Source: Hydractinia symbiolongicarpus
Lineage: Eukaryota; Cnidaria; Hydrozoa; Anthoathecata; Hydractiniidae
Direction of reading: 5' to 3'
Assembly: GCF_029227915.1 (NCBI RefSeq)
Contig: NC_079879.1
Location: forward strand, 10,912,001 to 10,976,000
Length of the DNA: 64,000 nt
Part shown: in pieces, positions 56,647 to 64,000 of the stretch
How the letters are laid out: the number at the start of each line of letters is the position of its first letter
Numbering within the stretch: the first letter of the stretch is position 1
Position numbers and translations under genes: made by a program
Notes under the pieces: model-generated
What the model saw: the letters and a program-made list of their open reading frames with translations, nothing else
Told to the model about the DNA's origin: nothing
Databases searched by the model: none

Positions 56647-56973
56647 ATGAGTCTCGATTTCGAGGAGTACCCTGATTGGGTAGCTAATTATCGTCAAATA
56701 TGGTCAAAGATTGAAGAGTTGATTTCCGAGCAGTTGGCGATAGCGGCTGTAAAAAAGGACCGTTATGTGAATGCCAAACTCAAAATATATGATGAGGCAA
56801 TCACCACAAATTTTTACGGCATGCCAGTACCTTATAACGAGCTCTGCCAAGCCAATGCAATACTGACCATCTCATTGGTATATGTGCAAGGCAAAGACCA
56901 CCACCCGCAGGTACATATCACGGAATGCCGGTACAAGGACTTTAAAAAAGAAGGGCTGCTATGTGAGGAATAG
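56647..56973 (+). CDS. Small hypothetical protein of the virus-like element
   Basis: An intact 108-residue frame starting MSLDFEEYPDWVANYRQIW. It is soluble-looking with mixed charge. The 3' end faces the minus-strand gene ending at 57052, with a hairpin between them. Function unknown. Confidence 0.6.
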   Translation: MSLDFEEYPDWVANYRQIWSKIEELISEQLAIAAVKKDRYVNAKLKIYDEAITTNFYGMPVPYNELCQANAILTISLVYVQGKDHHPQVHITECRYKDFKKEGLLCEE

Positions 56974-57003
56974 AAACGATATATATTTTGTAGACTCTGT
57001 ATG

Positions 57004-57034
57004 AGCCCTTAAAATATAATACAAATTAAGGGCT
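57004..57034. terminator. 9-bp perfect hairpin between convergent genes
   Basis: AGCCCTTAA, a 13-base loop, then TTAAGGGCT. It starts 30 bases after the plus-strand stop and ends 18 bases before the minus-strand stop, so either gene could use it. Confidence 0.65.
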
Positions 57035-57051
57035 ATATTCAGGTGGCGACT

Positions 57052-57640
57052 CTAGGTATCGCTTACATACTGTGCAGGTCGAACGTTTTTTAAAATCTCA
57101 TCCTGCATCTCTTTCCTGCCGTCTTCCTTGCCTTTGGCGATTAACTGTGCCCTTTCTTGTTCATTAATGGCATTCACAATACGATTAAACCTCTGCCGCA
57201 TCTGTTCCTTCAAAAGCATGCATTTTTCCCTCTCCTTGCTGATTAAGCTATACTCGTAGTCGCTTATTATACGATTTCCATTGCCGTTGAAATAAGGTCT
57301 ACAATAGAGTTTAATTTTGCCTCTGCCAACAGCGTGATACTTTCGTGTTTCTTGGATTTAACACGTAATCGTTTGGAGGCGTTCCGAAGACCAGTCTGAC
57401 CTATTCCAGCAGCAATCGCAAGTCCTCCCATGACACAGGCCAATGGGACCCCCAAGCCTGACACCATAGCCCCAATCCCAAGCCCTGAAGTAATAACGCT
57501 TACGCCAAACAGACCATGGTCACAGCCTGTGACCTACGTATTATGCATCTTCAGCCTCTTTTTCTCTACTCCGCTCCTTTATTTCATCATGGAGATAATG
57601 TTCTATTTCCTCAATCTTTCTAATCCTAAATACCTGCCCT
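57052..57640 (-). pseudogene. Cnidarian Polinton-associated protein, frameshifted
   Basis: Reading leftwards, pieces in different frames give IEEIEHYLHDEIKERSREK, a Gly-rich hydrophobic stretch (GLGVPLACVMGGLAIAAGIG), KRLRVKSKKHESITLLAEAK, LNSIVDLIS and then, after a frameshift near 57270, ISDYEYSLISKEREKCMLL. This order, a coiled N-terminus, membrane-like middle and KHxKI...AxxKL helix, recurs in proteins beside capsid-like and integrase genes in cnidarian elements. Its function is unknown. At least two frameshifts. Confidence 0.6.
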
Positions 57641-57658
57641 CACATATCAGACATTCTT

Positions 57659-58340
57659 TTATTCTATCAGAATGCACATAGTTAAATTGAAAAATGTAAC
57701 ATTTTTATCATGGTGACAGACGTCTGTTAGCATAAACTCTAGACGGTCCGTGGAGCCCTTTAGTGGATGGTAGACAGGGGTATCAAAACTCCAGGTCAAC
57801 ATATCCCTCCAAGCGTTCAATTCTTTGGTGGGAAGCAGGACCAGAACCTTCGACTTTTTGCCATCCAAAAGATAGTCGTCTTCATCCAATTGGGGACAAA
57901 TAAGTCTTAATCTCATGTACGTATCGGTTTTGTATAAAGCGTCGTAGTCCCCCTTTGTATAGTACTTCTTACTCGGGTCATAGGGTAGGCCTAGGAGCTC
58001 TTGTAATGGCCGATGAATCACCACCGTAGACCCATCGCTAACACGGAGTCTACAGTACCCATTTTTTAATACAAATAGGTTGATCTTACCCTCCGGCTAT
58101 TAACCGACTATTAACAATAGTCGCAATATCCTCGATTTTTTACAACTCATTCATAATCTCGATACGGTTCACTCTCTGGTCGGGTCCCACTTTACGTATG
58201 GTGATATCGTTGTTGCTATATAGGTTCAGCCATCCAGGTCGAATTCTGATGTATTTCAGAGCAACACGAGAGTCTTGCCCCAGGTAATCCTCAAAAATAG
58301 TGGGCTTATCGATATCTGTAATATACAGTTGTTTCATTCC
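57659..58340 (-). pseudogene. Hypothetical protein of the virus-like element, interrupted
   Basis: The minus-strand frame starts MKQLYITDIDKPTIFEDYLG (58340), stops near 58140, continues in IEDIATIVNSRLIAGG and, after a frameshift near 58085, in LQELLGLPYDPSKKYY and HPLKGSTDRLEFMLTD to a stop at 57659. At least one stop and one frameshift. I do not recognise a domain; a minor structural protein is a guess from its position. Confidence 0.5.
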
Positions 58341-58416
58341 CTTTCTTCTAACAAGAAAAAGAATGAACATTTACTAATACAACCATTCTGCAAAGTATAA
58401 AAGTAACAGGGGAGAA

Positions 58417-58790
58417 TGGGAACTTGGTGTTACAAATTTGAGTACGGAATCCCATATTTCCGTGGTATTCCCGGAGTTCACGAAGTACTCATTGACCCTG
58501 TTAATGTGAATTGGAAAGGGCAGGCGTTGGACTACTGCAATATCCAGGTTAATTTCGCTGCCCATTCCGCAACAACGGCCTTAGGCATATGTGCCAAGCA
58601 CATGACGGCCTCGGTGCCACTTATCAACTCCATATTCAAATTACATGTATATTACCACATGCGGCGTATCCTTGCCAGGATGAAGGTACCCATGCTTTAC
58701 GATGACGGTTTTAAACAATATAAAAATCCCTACTCAACATCTACTCAGGTCGATGGGCAAAGTTCATCATGCCTACAAGTGAAGATTTGA
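58417..58790 (+). CDS. Hypothetical protein of the virus-like element
   Basis: An ATG-started 124-residue frame, MGTWCYKFEYGIPYFRG onward. TATAAAAG lies about 20 bases upstream (58396-58403), so it shares a short intergenic promoter region with the minus-strand gene on its left. It overlaps the following gene by 22 bases, which may be real or a frameshift. Confidence 0.45.
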
Positions 58791-59017
58791 CCTCTGAAGG
58801 GTTGACCAATCTAAGCAAGAGTATTTGGGTTTACTTGGTCTTATTGCTAGAATCGCAGGCGGGCGCCAAGGCTTTTCTCATCGGTTCCAATGCAGATAAC
58901 TACACGGCAAGGCAAATTTTACTACAGAAATTTGAGGCCATGGTCCAAAGGGAAGAGATTGTAAGCCATGATATTACGGAGTTCCAGAAGTACTTCAATA
59001 TGCCCGAACTCCAGTGA
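58769..59017 (+). CDS. Small hypothetical protein of the virus-like element
   Basis: An 82-residue frame starting MPTSEDLTSEGLTNLSKSI, mostly helical in character. It may be a separate small gene or the continuation of the previous one after a frameshift. Confidence 0.45.
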   Translation: MPTSEDLTSEGLTNLSKSIWVYLVLLLESQAGAKAFLIGSNADNYTARQILLQKFEAMVQREEIVSHDITEFQKYFNMPELQ

Positions 59018-59028
59018 ACTTTGCTGTA

Positions 59029-59417
59029 ATGCACCACGTGTACATGTTGCCCTCTGACATGAATCTGCGCATAGGTAAAATTGTAGGGTATAACAGCAAT
59101 ATTTTGATTGAGCCTGCAAGCGCAGTTATTGGTATCCAGCTTGACCTAATTAACAAGCCGCTTATGAGGCATGACGCACCTCTCAGGCATACTGTCAAAA
59201 CACCTGTGTATATTCCAAAGCATGCCACACCTACTATACCTCCAAAGCACACACCTCCTATCATACCATACAGGCCATACCATCCATACCTACAAAACAT
59301 GCTACATCTCCCACAATAACCGAAAAACCACAACCAAACCAACATGAGGATACAAAGACCACCATAATTATAACAGGAGTGGGTATCATCCTGGCCTATA
59401 TATGGATGAAAAAATAG
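59029..59417 (+). pseudogene. Proline-rich membrane-anchored protein of the virus-like element, frameshifted
   Basis: Starts MHHVYMLPSDMNLRIGKIVG. A Pro/Thr-rich region with KHATPTIPPKHTPPII follows. After a frameshift at about 59300 the frame gives a C-terminal membrane helix (IIITGVGIILAYIWMKK) ending in TAG at 59415-59417. A minor surface or structural protein is possible; not known. Confidence 0.5.
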
Positions 59418-59419
59418 AC

Positions 59420-60198
59420 TTATTTCACGTATAACACGACAAACCCAATAGCAGCAGCAGCTGCTATATACAGATGCTTAGCCGCGTATGTAACGATGGT
59501 TGACGCTGCCCTCAGAAAGAAGGAGACTACTGTACCGATAATTCCGAGTAATGCGGCACCTGCTTTACTCGCCAGATATTTAAGGAAGTTTCCAAGCATC
59601 TCGAGTTGCTTCTGCACAACCCCTTTTTCACCACCCCTGCGGCACTTTTCCCTGCAGCACCTGCAGCAGAGCCTCCCGTAACGGCAAGAACAATGGTGGA
59701 AACCAGTAGACCCACGGCGGGGAAGATACTAGTTATGGTAAGGCCCTGCTCCCGGAAAAGTGTTTTAAGTTTCTCCAGCAAAAGGATGTCATCCCCGGCG
59801 ATCTTCATCAACTCGGACTTAATACTTCTAAGAAACCTAAAAACCTCGGAGGAAAGTAGACCATGTCTACCCAGTGCAATCCTCCTATCCTTCTTCAATT
59901 TATCAATCTCCTTCCCAAGATCAGTAATGTCCTGGAGCCTTTGCACCCCAGCCTTCTGCTTCTTGAGTTCTTTCAGTCTACCCCCTTTTTTATTTATTTC
60001 ACTGCCATATTGTACGAGTTTATCCTTAACCTTTCTGATGTTCTTCTGCAAGGTTTCAATTTTGAGTTTTAATCCTCCTATATTAATATCCTCCTCATGG
60101 TCGATGCCGGCAAACGAGGTATCCACAAAACTCCCCGTATCATATACAAAATTTTGAATGCCATCAATTATTTTCATTTCGATCACTTCACCTCCCAT
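59420..60198 (-). pseudogene. Coiled-coil and membrane protein of the virus-like element, frameshifted
   Basis: From the ATG at 60198 the frame runs MMGGEVIEMKIIDGIQNFVY and DTGSFVDTSFAGIDHEED, then a long coiled coil (LQKNIRKVKDKLVQYG, LKELKKQKAGVQRLQ), then a hydrophobic region (IFPAVGLLVSTIVLAVTGG). A frameshift near 59612 leads to LEMLGNFLKYLASKAGAALL and a final hydrophobic stretch ending at 59420, three bases from the convergent gene's stop. Similar proteins accompany cnidarian elements of this type. Role unknown. Confidence 0.6.
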
Positions 60199-60267
60199 CA
60201 AGGGGCAATCTCTTCATCCTTATTCACAAAGACATTAACATCCCGGAAGAGATTCTGGGCCTCCGCC

Positions 60268-60707
60268 TTACTTCCCTTTTTTGGTGTTTGACGCTTTCAT
60301 ACGATTACTAATCAGCCTCCTCTTGAGCTCCCCGATAGTTGGAAAGCAACCATCTAGCAACGTAAGTACTACCTCCGGTAGGGATTTTTTTTCCGTCACA
60401 ATCTTTTTAATGACAAGTTGGCCATCCTCACTCACTCTAAACCTGTCGTAATGTTCCGCATTAGGCTTAAGCCCCACCCATCCTCAAGAATCCTGTATAG
60501 ACTTTTAACCTTCGATTCAAAAATTTCAGTCTTGGACGATTCCGTACTCAACCCCACTTGTCTGCGTCTTGCACCTCCCTGCTGCTGCCCCAGGTTCCCG
60601 TATGTTCCAGGGAGTTGCATAGACTGTTGCGTATCTTCCTTATCACCCTTATCGTTCCTGCCCATATCTTTCTCGTCTGTAAAATCATACCCTGGATTAT
60701 CAGCCAT
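60268..60707 (-). pseudogene. Hypothetical protein of the virus-like element, one frameshift
   Basis: Starts MADNPGYDFTDEKDMGRND, polar and Gln/Gly-rich, then KVKSLYRILEDGW. A frameshift at about 60475 leads into KPNAEHYDRFRVSEDGQLVI and LTLLDGCFPTIGELKRRLI, ending KKGK. Divergent from the capsid-like gene with only 56 bases between. Confidence 0.55.
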
Positions 60708-60763
60708 TTACACATTATTTTCCCCTATATAATAAATATATAATAAACACATACGGAACCCTA
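60708..60763. promoter_or_regulatory. Probable bidirectional promoter
   Basis: A 56-base AT-rich gap (CTATATAATAAATATATAATAAA) between two divergent start codons, with TATA-like sequence in both directions. Confidence 0.5.
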
Positions 60764-61969
60764 ATGGACCCCTACGCAAAGACCATGCAGCTCCTTGGTA
60801 TGAAAGGACGCCGGCAAAGAGTCCAAATTTCCTATACCCCATCAACCATCAACCAGAAAGAGAATCTGTACGTTGATATCTCTAATATGTCTCAGAATTA
60901 TGTCATAATTCCGGGCAGCCTCAAGCTCCTAATTGATTTAACAATAACAGGAACCAACACGACACGTACCATCGTTAGCAATATAGGGAAAAGTCTGGTA
61001 AAAAATCTATGTATTACCCTGAATAGCAAAGAGAAAACATCCTGGCATTGTACTGGGACTTGTGGTTACCGAAATTCGGTTGGGAGAATAATCTTATTTA
61101 ATCCCAATGACAGGACCATCAGAGCCCTGCAGGTGGAGGCAACGGGTCACGTGGGGACGGATGAGGAAAAAGCGATCGTTGCTGCCTACTGGAAATCGTT
61201 TTCAATCCCTCTTTGAAAGATGTTTGAATTGAGCAGGGATCTGCCAGTCTATCCAGCGGGCCTCCGCGACCGGTTAAAATTCATCATCAATTTCGTACCT
61301 TATGGTGACGTCATCAAGGACGCTGTGACAGCAGTCTTAGGCAGCACAGCAGCCAAGGCGGCTGATTCTGCGTATAAAATTACCAATATCAGGCTAGAAT
61401 TCGATAAGATCACTCATGAAGGCCTTGCGTGTGCCATGATGTCACGGTGTGCGCGATAGGTAATGCCCTATGAAAGTGTGCTTAGAATGAAGGTGGTTAC
61501 CATGAAAAAATCAGACACCAGCTACAGTTTACAGATTGATAGTCCTTCCAAGTCCTTCAGGGGTGTCCTGCTACTCTTCATAAACCCTGGAAAAGTAAAG
61601 CCCTATGCTGGCGTCAATGAAATTTTTACAACCCAAAAATTGAAAACATTAGCGTCACTGTCGAGAGAGAGCCTAATGAACTATATAGTCACGCCATGTT
61701 TCCAAAAGACCACCTTGAACAAATAGTCAACGTGTTTGGCAGACACGACTCCAACGTAACCATTGGGCAATTTTTCAACGAAAATTTGTTTCTGGATTTT
61801 AGGACCTCCCCCGACAATATTTTAGACCCCTGCAAAGACTGAGTGATGGGATAACCCTGTACATCACCAAAAAGCTGATGGAACCGGGGATTTCAAGGCC
61901 TACGTGTACCTCCTGCAAGATGCCAAAATTAATACTTTTGATGGTAGGCTTGATCATGTGGAGTATTAA
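60764..61969 (+). pseudogene. Capsid-like protein of the virus-like element, broken
   Basis: The first 456 bases encode MDPYAKTMQLLGMKGRRQ and a beta-rich domain (YVDISNMSQNYVIIPGSLKL). Two in-frame stops (TGA 61214-61216, TAG 61457-61459) interrupt one continuous frame that goes on with MFELSRDLPVYPAGL and MPYESVLRMKVV to about 61640. At least three frameshifts follow; the last piece ends YLLQDAKINTFDGRLDHVEY at 61967-61969. A beta-rich protein of this length, with conserved N-terminal and C-terminal phrases, recurs as the likely major capsid protein in cnidarian Polinton-like elements. That role is inference from resemblance; a fold prediction would be needed. Confidence 0.5.
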
Positions 61970-61978
61970 ATGACCACA

Positions 61979-62009
61979 ATTTATGTTTGTCCCTAGGACA
62001 AACATAAAT
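61979..62009. terminator. Perfect 14-bp hairpin after the capsid-like gene
   Basis: ATTTATGTTTGTCC, three bases (CTA), then GGACAAACATAAAT. It starts 10 bases after the stop codon. Confidence 0.8.
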
Positions 62010-62013
62010 CAAT

Positions 62014-62085
62014 ATGGAGGCTAAATGTACACACCTTTTAAGTGACACACCTTTCTTTTATGGAGGCTAAATGTACACACCTTTA
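62014..62085 (+). repeat. Tandem duplication at the 5' end of the zinc-repeat gene
   Basis: ATGGAGGCTAAATGTACACA plus CCTTT occurs at 62014 and again at 62060, 46 bases apart. Both copies contain a start codon; only the second leads into the long frame. Confidence 0.8.
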
Positions 62086-62949
62086 CTGTAAACACCTTTT
62101 ATCCCTGGACAGTTTCAGGATCAAGCGTAACGGTCAACTGACGAGGGAATGCATAAAATGCCTCAATAAAAAGAAGGCGTCACGTGAACGTACAAATTGT
62201 CCCCATCAAGGGCAAAAATGTGAGTGTTCAAAATGTGGAAGCTTTTTATTCCCGAACAGTTTCAGGATCAAGCGTAACGTTCAGCTGACGAGGGCATACA
62301 TATAATGCCTCGATGCTGAAAGGCCCAGTGGGAACGTACAAAGTGCCTTCATGGTAGACGGGAATCCGTCTGTAAAGAATGGGGAGGAAGCCAAATTTGC
62401 GAACATGGTAGGCGGAGGGCTGAATGTAAAGAGTGCAAAGTTAGCTAGATTTGACTCCATCAAAGGGTGAGATCCCAATGTAAGGAAGGCAGGGGAAGCC
62501 GAATTTGCCATCATCAAAAGCGTAGATCCGCCTGCAAAGAGTGTAAAGGCAGTCAGATTTGTAAACATGAAAGGGTGAAATCTCGCTGTAAGGACTGCGG
62601 GGGTAGAAGCTTATGCCACCACGAAAAAAGGGGAGCAATATGCCCCGTATGTAAACCTGATGACAAATCGCCTACATTGTACGATGTAGAACCCACAAGG
62701 CTCTAAAAGGAAACAAGGAGCTTCCAGGAATATCTCGGTTGCAACATGGCTACGCTGCAGGCCTATACTAAAGCCCAGTTTTCCGATGGGATAACATGGG
62801 ATAATTATGGGGAGTAGCATATAGATCACAAGGTGCCGATTAAATATAGGGAAAATGGTGATGCCCCGCCGCCTGATGAGGTTGGTGGGAGATTGCACTA
62901 CACCAACAAAAAAAATATGGTCAAGGGTAACCGATATGTGTCAGAATAA
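62060..62949 (+). pseudogene. Zinc-repeat protein with C-terminal HNH-type nuclease domain, broken
   Basis: N-terminal part: two copies of a FRIKRNGQLTRECIKCL motif. Middle: CxxC/H repeats such as SRICHHQKRRSACKECKG, SQICKHERVKSRCKDCGG, typical of a family in algal and giant-virus genomes. After a stop at 62706 comes YLGCNMATLQAYTKAQF, ITWDNYGE, then HIDHKVPIKYRENG and GRLHYTNKKN, an HNH-type W-x-IDHxxP core. In this copy the Trp before HIDH is TAG (62815-62817). Breaks also occur near 62305 and in 62310-62460. The intact family would be a DNA-binding nuclease; this copy cannot work. Confidence 0.65.
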
Positions 62950-63351
62950 ATGGTTACTCCTATGATCATGGCGGGGGGGGGGGCGCTAATCAACGCCCTG
63001 GCATTCTCCGGAACGAACTATCTATTTAGCAAACTTTCGGGAAACGGGGAAGTGGAACGCAAATGGCACGACCAAGCAATTGAAAAGTTAAATGCGGCTC
63101 AGGCCCAGTGGATAAGGGATAGACAAAAAAAAACTCGATTCGTTCAACGAAGAACGGGAGAAACAGATAAAAGCTGGCAGAGTCTTCGTGAATTGGACAA
63201 CGATATGTATCAATTCTATATTGCTTTGGACAGAAAAACCCCTCAGTTGAAGGACTTCTACACCCCTTCAAAATCCCATGCCGATGGTGAGTTAACGTTC
63301 GTCCTTGGCTCCTTTTCCCTACTAGGCTTTGTAGTCTATAAATATTTATAA
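62950..63351 (+). pseudogene. Cnidarian Polinton-associated protein with terminal membrane segments
   Basis: Starts MVTPMIMAGGGALINALAFSG with an 8-G tract inside the Gly codons, then a helical charged region (ERKWHDQAIEKLNAAQAQW). Two compensating frameshifts appear to cover about 63128-63235, since the family reads differently there. It ends with a hydrophobic helix (VLGSFSLLGFVVYKYL). The gene starts directly after the previous stop codon. Function unknown; a small membrane-associated virion protein is a guess. Confidence 0.6.
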
Positions 63352-63365
63352 CAACATGCGTTTTC

Positions 63366-63390
63366 TGACATGTATAATAAAGACATGTCA
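63366..63390. terminator. 8-bp perfect hairpin with AATAAA in the loop
   Basis: TGACATGT, loop ATAATAAAG, ACATGTCA. It starts 14 bases after a stop codon and overlaps the likely start codon of the integrase gene. Confidence 0.65.
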
Positions 63391-64000
63391 AAAACATCAC
63401 ACATTATTACAGAGAAAGAAGCTGAAAAGATTGGCAATATCTAATATACCCCAGAATATCTCTGATCCGGCTGCAAAGCCGTTAGATTACTTGTGAAGAA
63501 GAGGGGTCTCTCAAAAAAGCTGGTAACTCATTGGTTATCCAGGCAACTCTTATAGCTACGGCATATTCGGGGTTCAAAACGTATTGACTACTTCCATTTC
63601 ACAATTACAAGACCGAATCAGATCATCAATTCGATCTACTGTACATGCCACATGACAAGGTGTATGGTAATACGTACAAGTATATTCTTATAGGCATTGA
63701 CGTTGCCTCAAGATACAAAGTAGCAAGACCTCTAGGCACTGAAAAGGCCAGCAAAGTCGACGATATGTTGAATGACATCTACAAGGCAGGACCCCTTCAT
63801 TACCCCCAAAACCTTCCAGTGTGATAACGGTTCTGAATTCAAATCGGACGTAACCAAGCTCTTGGAAGGTAAAGGTGTAGAAATTAGGCGGGCTACTACA
63901 AAATACCATCATACGTTTACGGCTTTCGTGGAATCTTACAACAGGGTTCGTGCGGAGAGACTCTTAAAGTCTCAAGATGCGGAGGAGTTGGTATCAAACA
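63385..64000 (+). pseudogene. Polinton-type DDE integrase, interrupted and cut by the window end
   Basis: Opens with ATG at 63385 (MSKTSHIITEKEAEKIG), a stop soon follows, and further breaks occur before 63600. The catalytic core is recognisable: the first Asp at 63633-63635 (FDLLYMPHDK), then IGIDVASRYKVARPL, a frameshift between about 63785 and 63815, the second Asp at 63823-63825 (CDNGSEFKSD) and the Glu at 63931-63933 (FVESYN). The last two are 35 residues apart, the D-D35-E spacing of retroviral-type integrases. All three catalytic residues are present but in two frames. Polintons carry this integrase type; a host retroelement is less likely given the neighbours. Confidence 0.75.

Larger units (their letters stand above)
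55397..64000. mobile_element. Polinton/Maverick-like (adintovirus-like) element, decayed, truncated by window
   Basis: At least 8.6 kb with gene density, GC content and intron-free genes quite unlike the host DNA to the left. Genes are on both strands and closely packed. Contents that support the call: a retroviral-type DDE integrase at the right edge, a capsid-like gene, a zinc-repeat/HNH gene, and hypothetical genes that recur together in cnidarian elements of this kind. No DNA polymerase B, packaging ATPase or protease is visible; they may lie to the right or be lost. Nearly every longer gene has stops or frameshifts, so the copy is dead as a virus. Family naming is from recalled resemblance. 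Confidence 0.7.

Noticed and set aside
59606-60157. 183-codon plus-strand frame in the virus-like element
   Set aside because: Ser/Pro/Leu-rich shadow of the minus-strand coiled-coil gene, whose frame has family resemblance.
63026-63400. Minus-strand 124-codon frame
   Set aside because: Shadow of the plus-strand membrane-associated protein gene.

Overview
This is AT-rich, intron-rich animal genomic DNA. Long AT-rich introns with GT-AG junctions, lineage-type single-exon GPCRs and the transposon types present point to a cnidarian, most likely a medusozoan such as a hydrozoan; that assignment is inference. I see no rRNA, tRNA or CRISPR.

Layout. 1-0.5 kb: last exon of a multi-pass membrane protein. 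1.4-2.4 kb: a one-exon STYXL1-like pseudophosphatase. 3.5-14.8 kb: a complete 11-exon NHLRC2 gene; its 5.4-kb intron 7 contains a complete same-strand GPCR. 18.5-20.4 kb: decayed SWIM-finger and PIF1-helicase fragments. 23.1-26.7 kb (minus): a four-exon secreted precursor ending in a cystine-knot-like domain. 32.2-32.8 kb: a MITE with 8-bp target duplications. 34.3-36.6 kb: a five-exon UFSP1-type UFM1 protease. 38.5-39.4 kb: a second GPCR. 39.6-40.9 kb: an internally deleted pogo-like element. 42.4-43.0 kb: a pogo-like transposase remnant, followed by a TTAA-flanked piggyBac-type MITE. 45.2-48.8 kb: an unrecognised nine-exon type I membrane protein. 49.9-51.0 kb (minus): a secreted conodipine-like phospholipase A2 precursor, with a duplicated promoter and first exon 1.5 kb upstream. 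53.5-55.0 kb (minus): a retroelement that has lost its reverse transcriptase core.

55.4-64.0 kb is a decayed Polinton/Maverick-like (adintovirus-like) element running off the right edge. It carries TQxMC-repeat genes, several small hypothetical genes, a capsid-like gene, a zinc-repeat/HNH gene and a DDE integrase, with many stops and frameshifts. At least four perfect inverted repeats sit just after stop codons in its gaps, reminiscent of the hairpin 3'-end rule of mimiviruses and virophages. This is the most unusual signal in the window.

The host genes have no obvious shared pathway. STYXL1-like, NHLRC2 and UFSP1 are housekeeping types, each with a splice acceptor 10-22 bases before its start codon, which would suit spliced-leader trans-splicing. 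The two secreted minus-strand genes share another architecture: the first coding exon is only the ATG, joined to a signal-peptide exon. Exon borders were worked out by hand from reading frame, GT-AG signals and known protein families.
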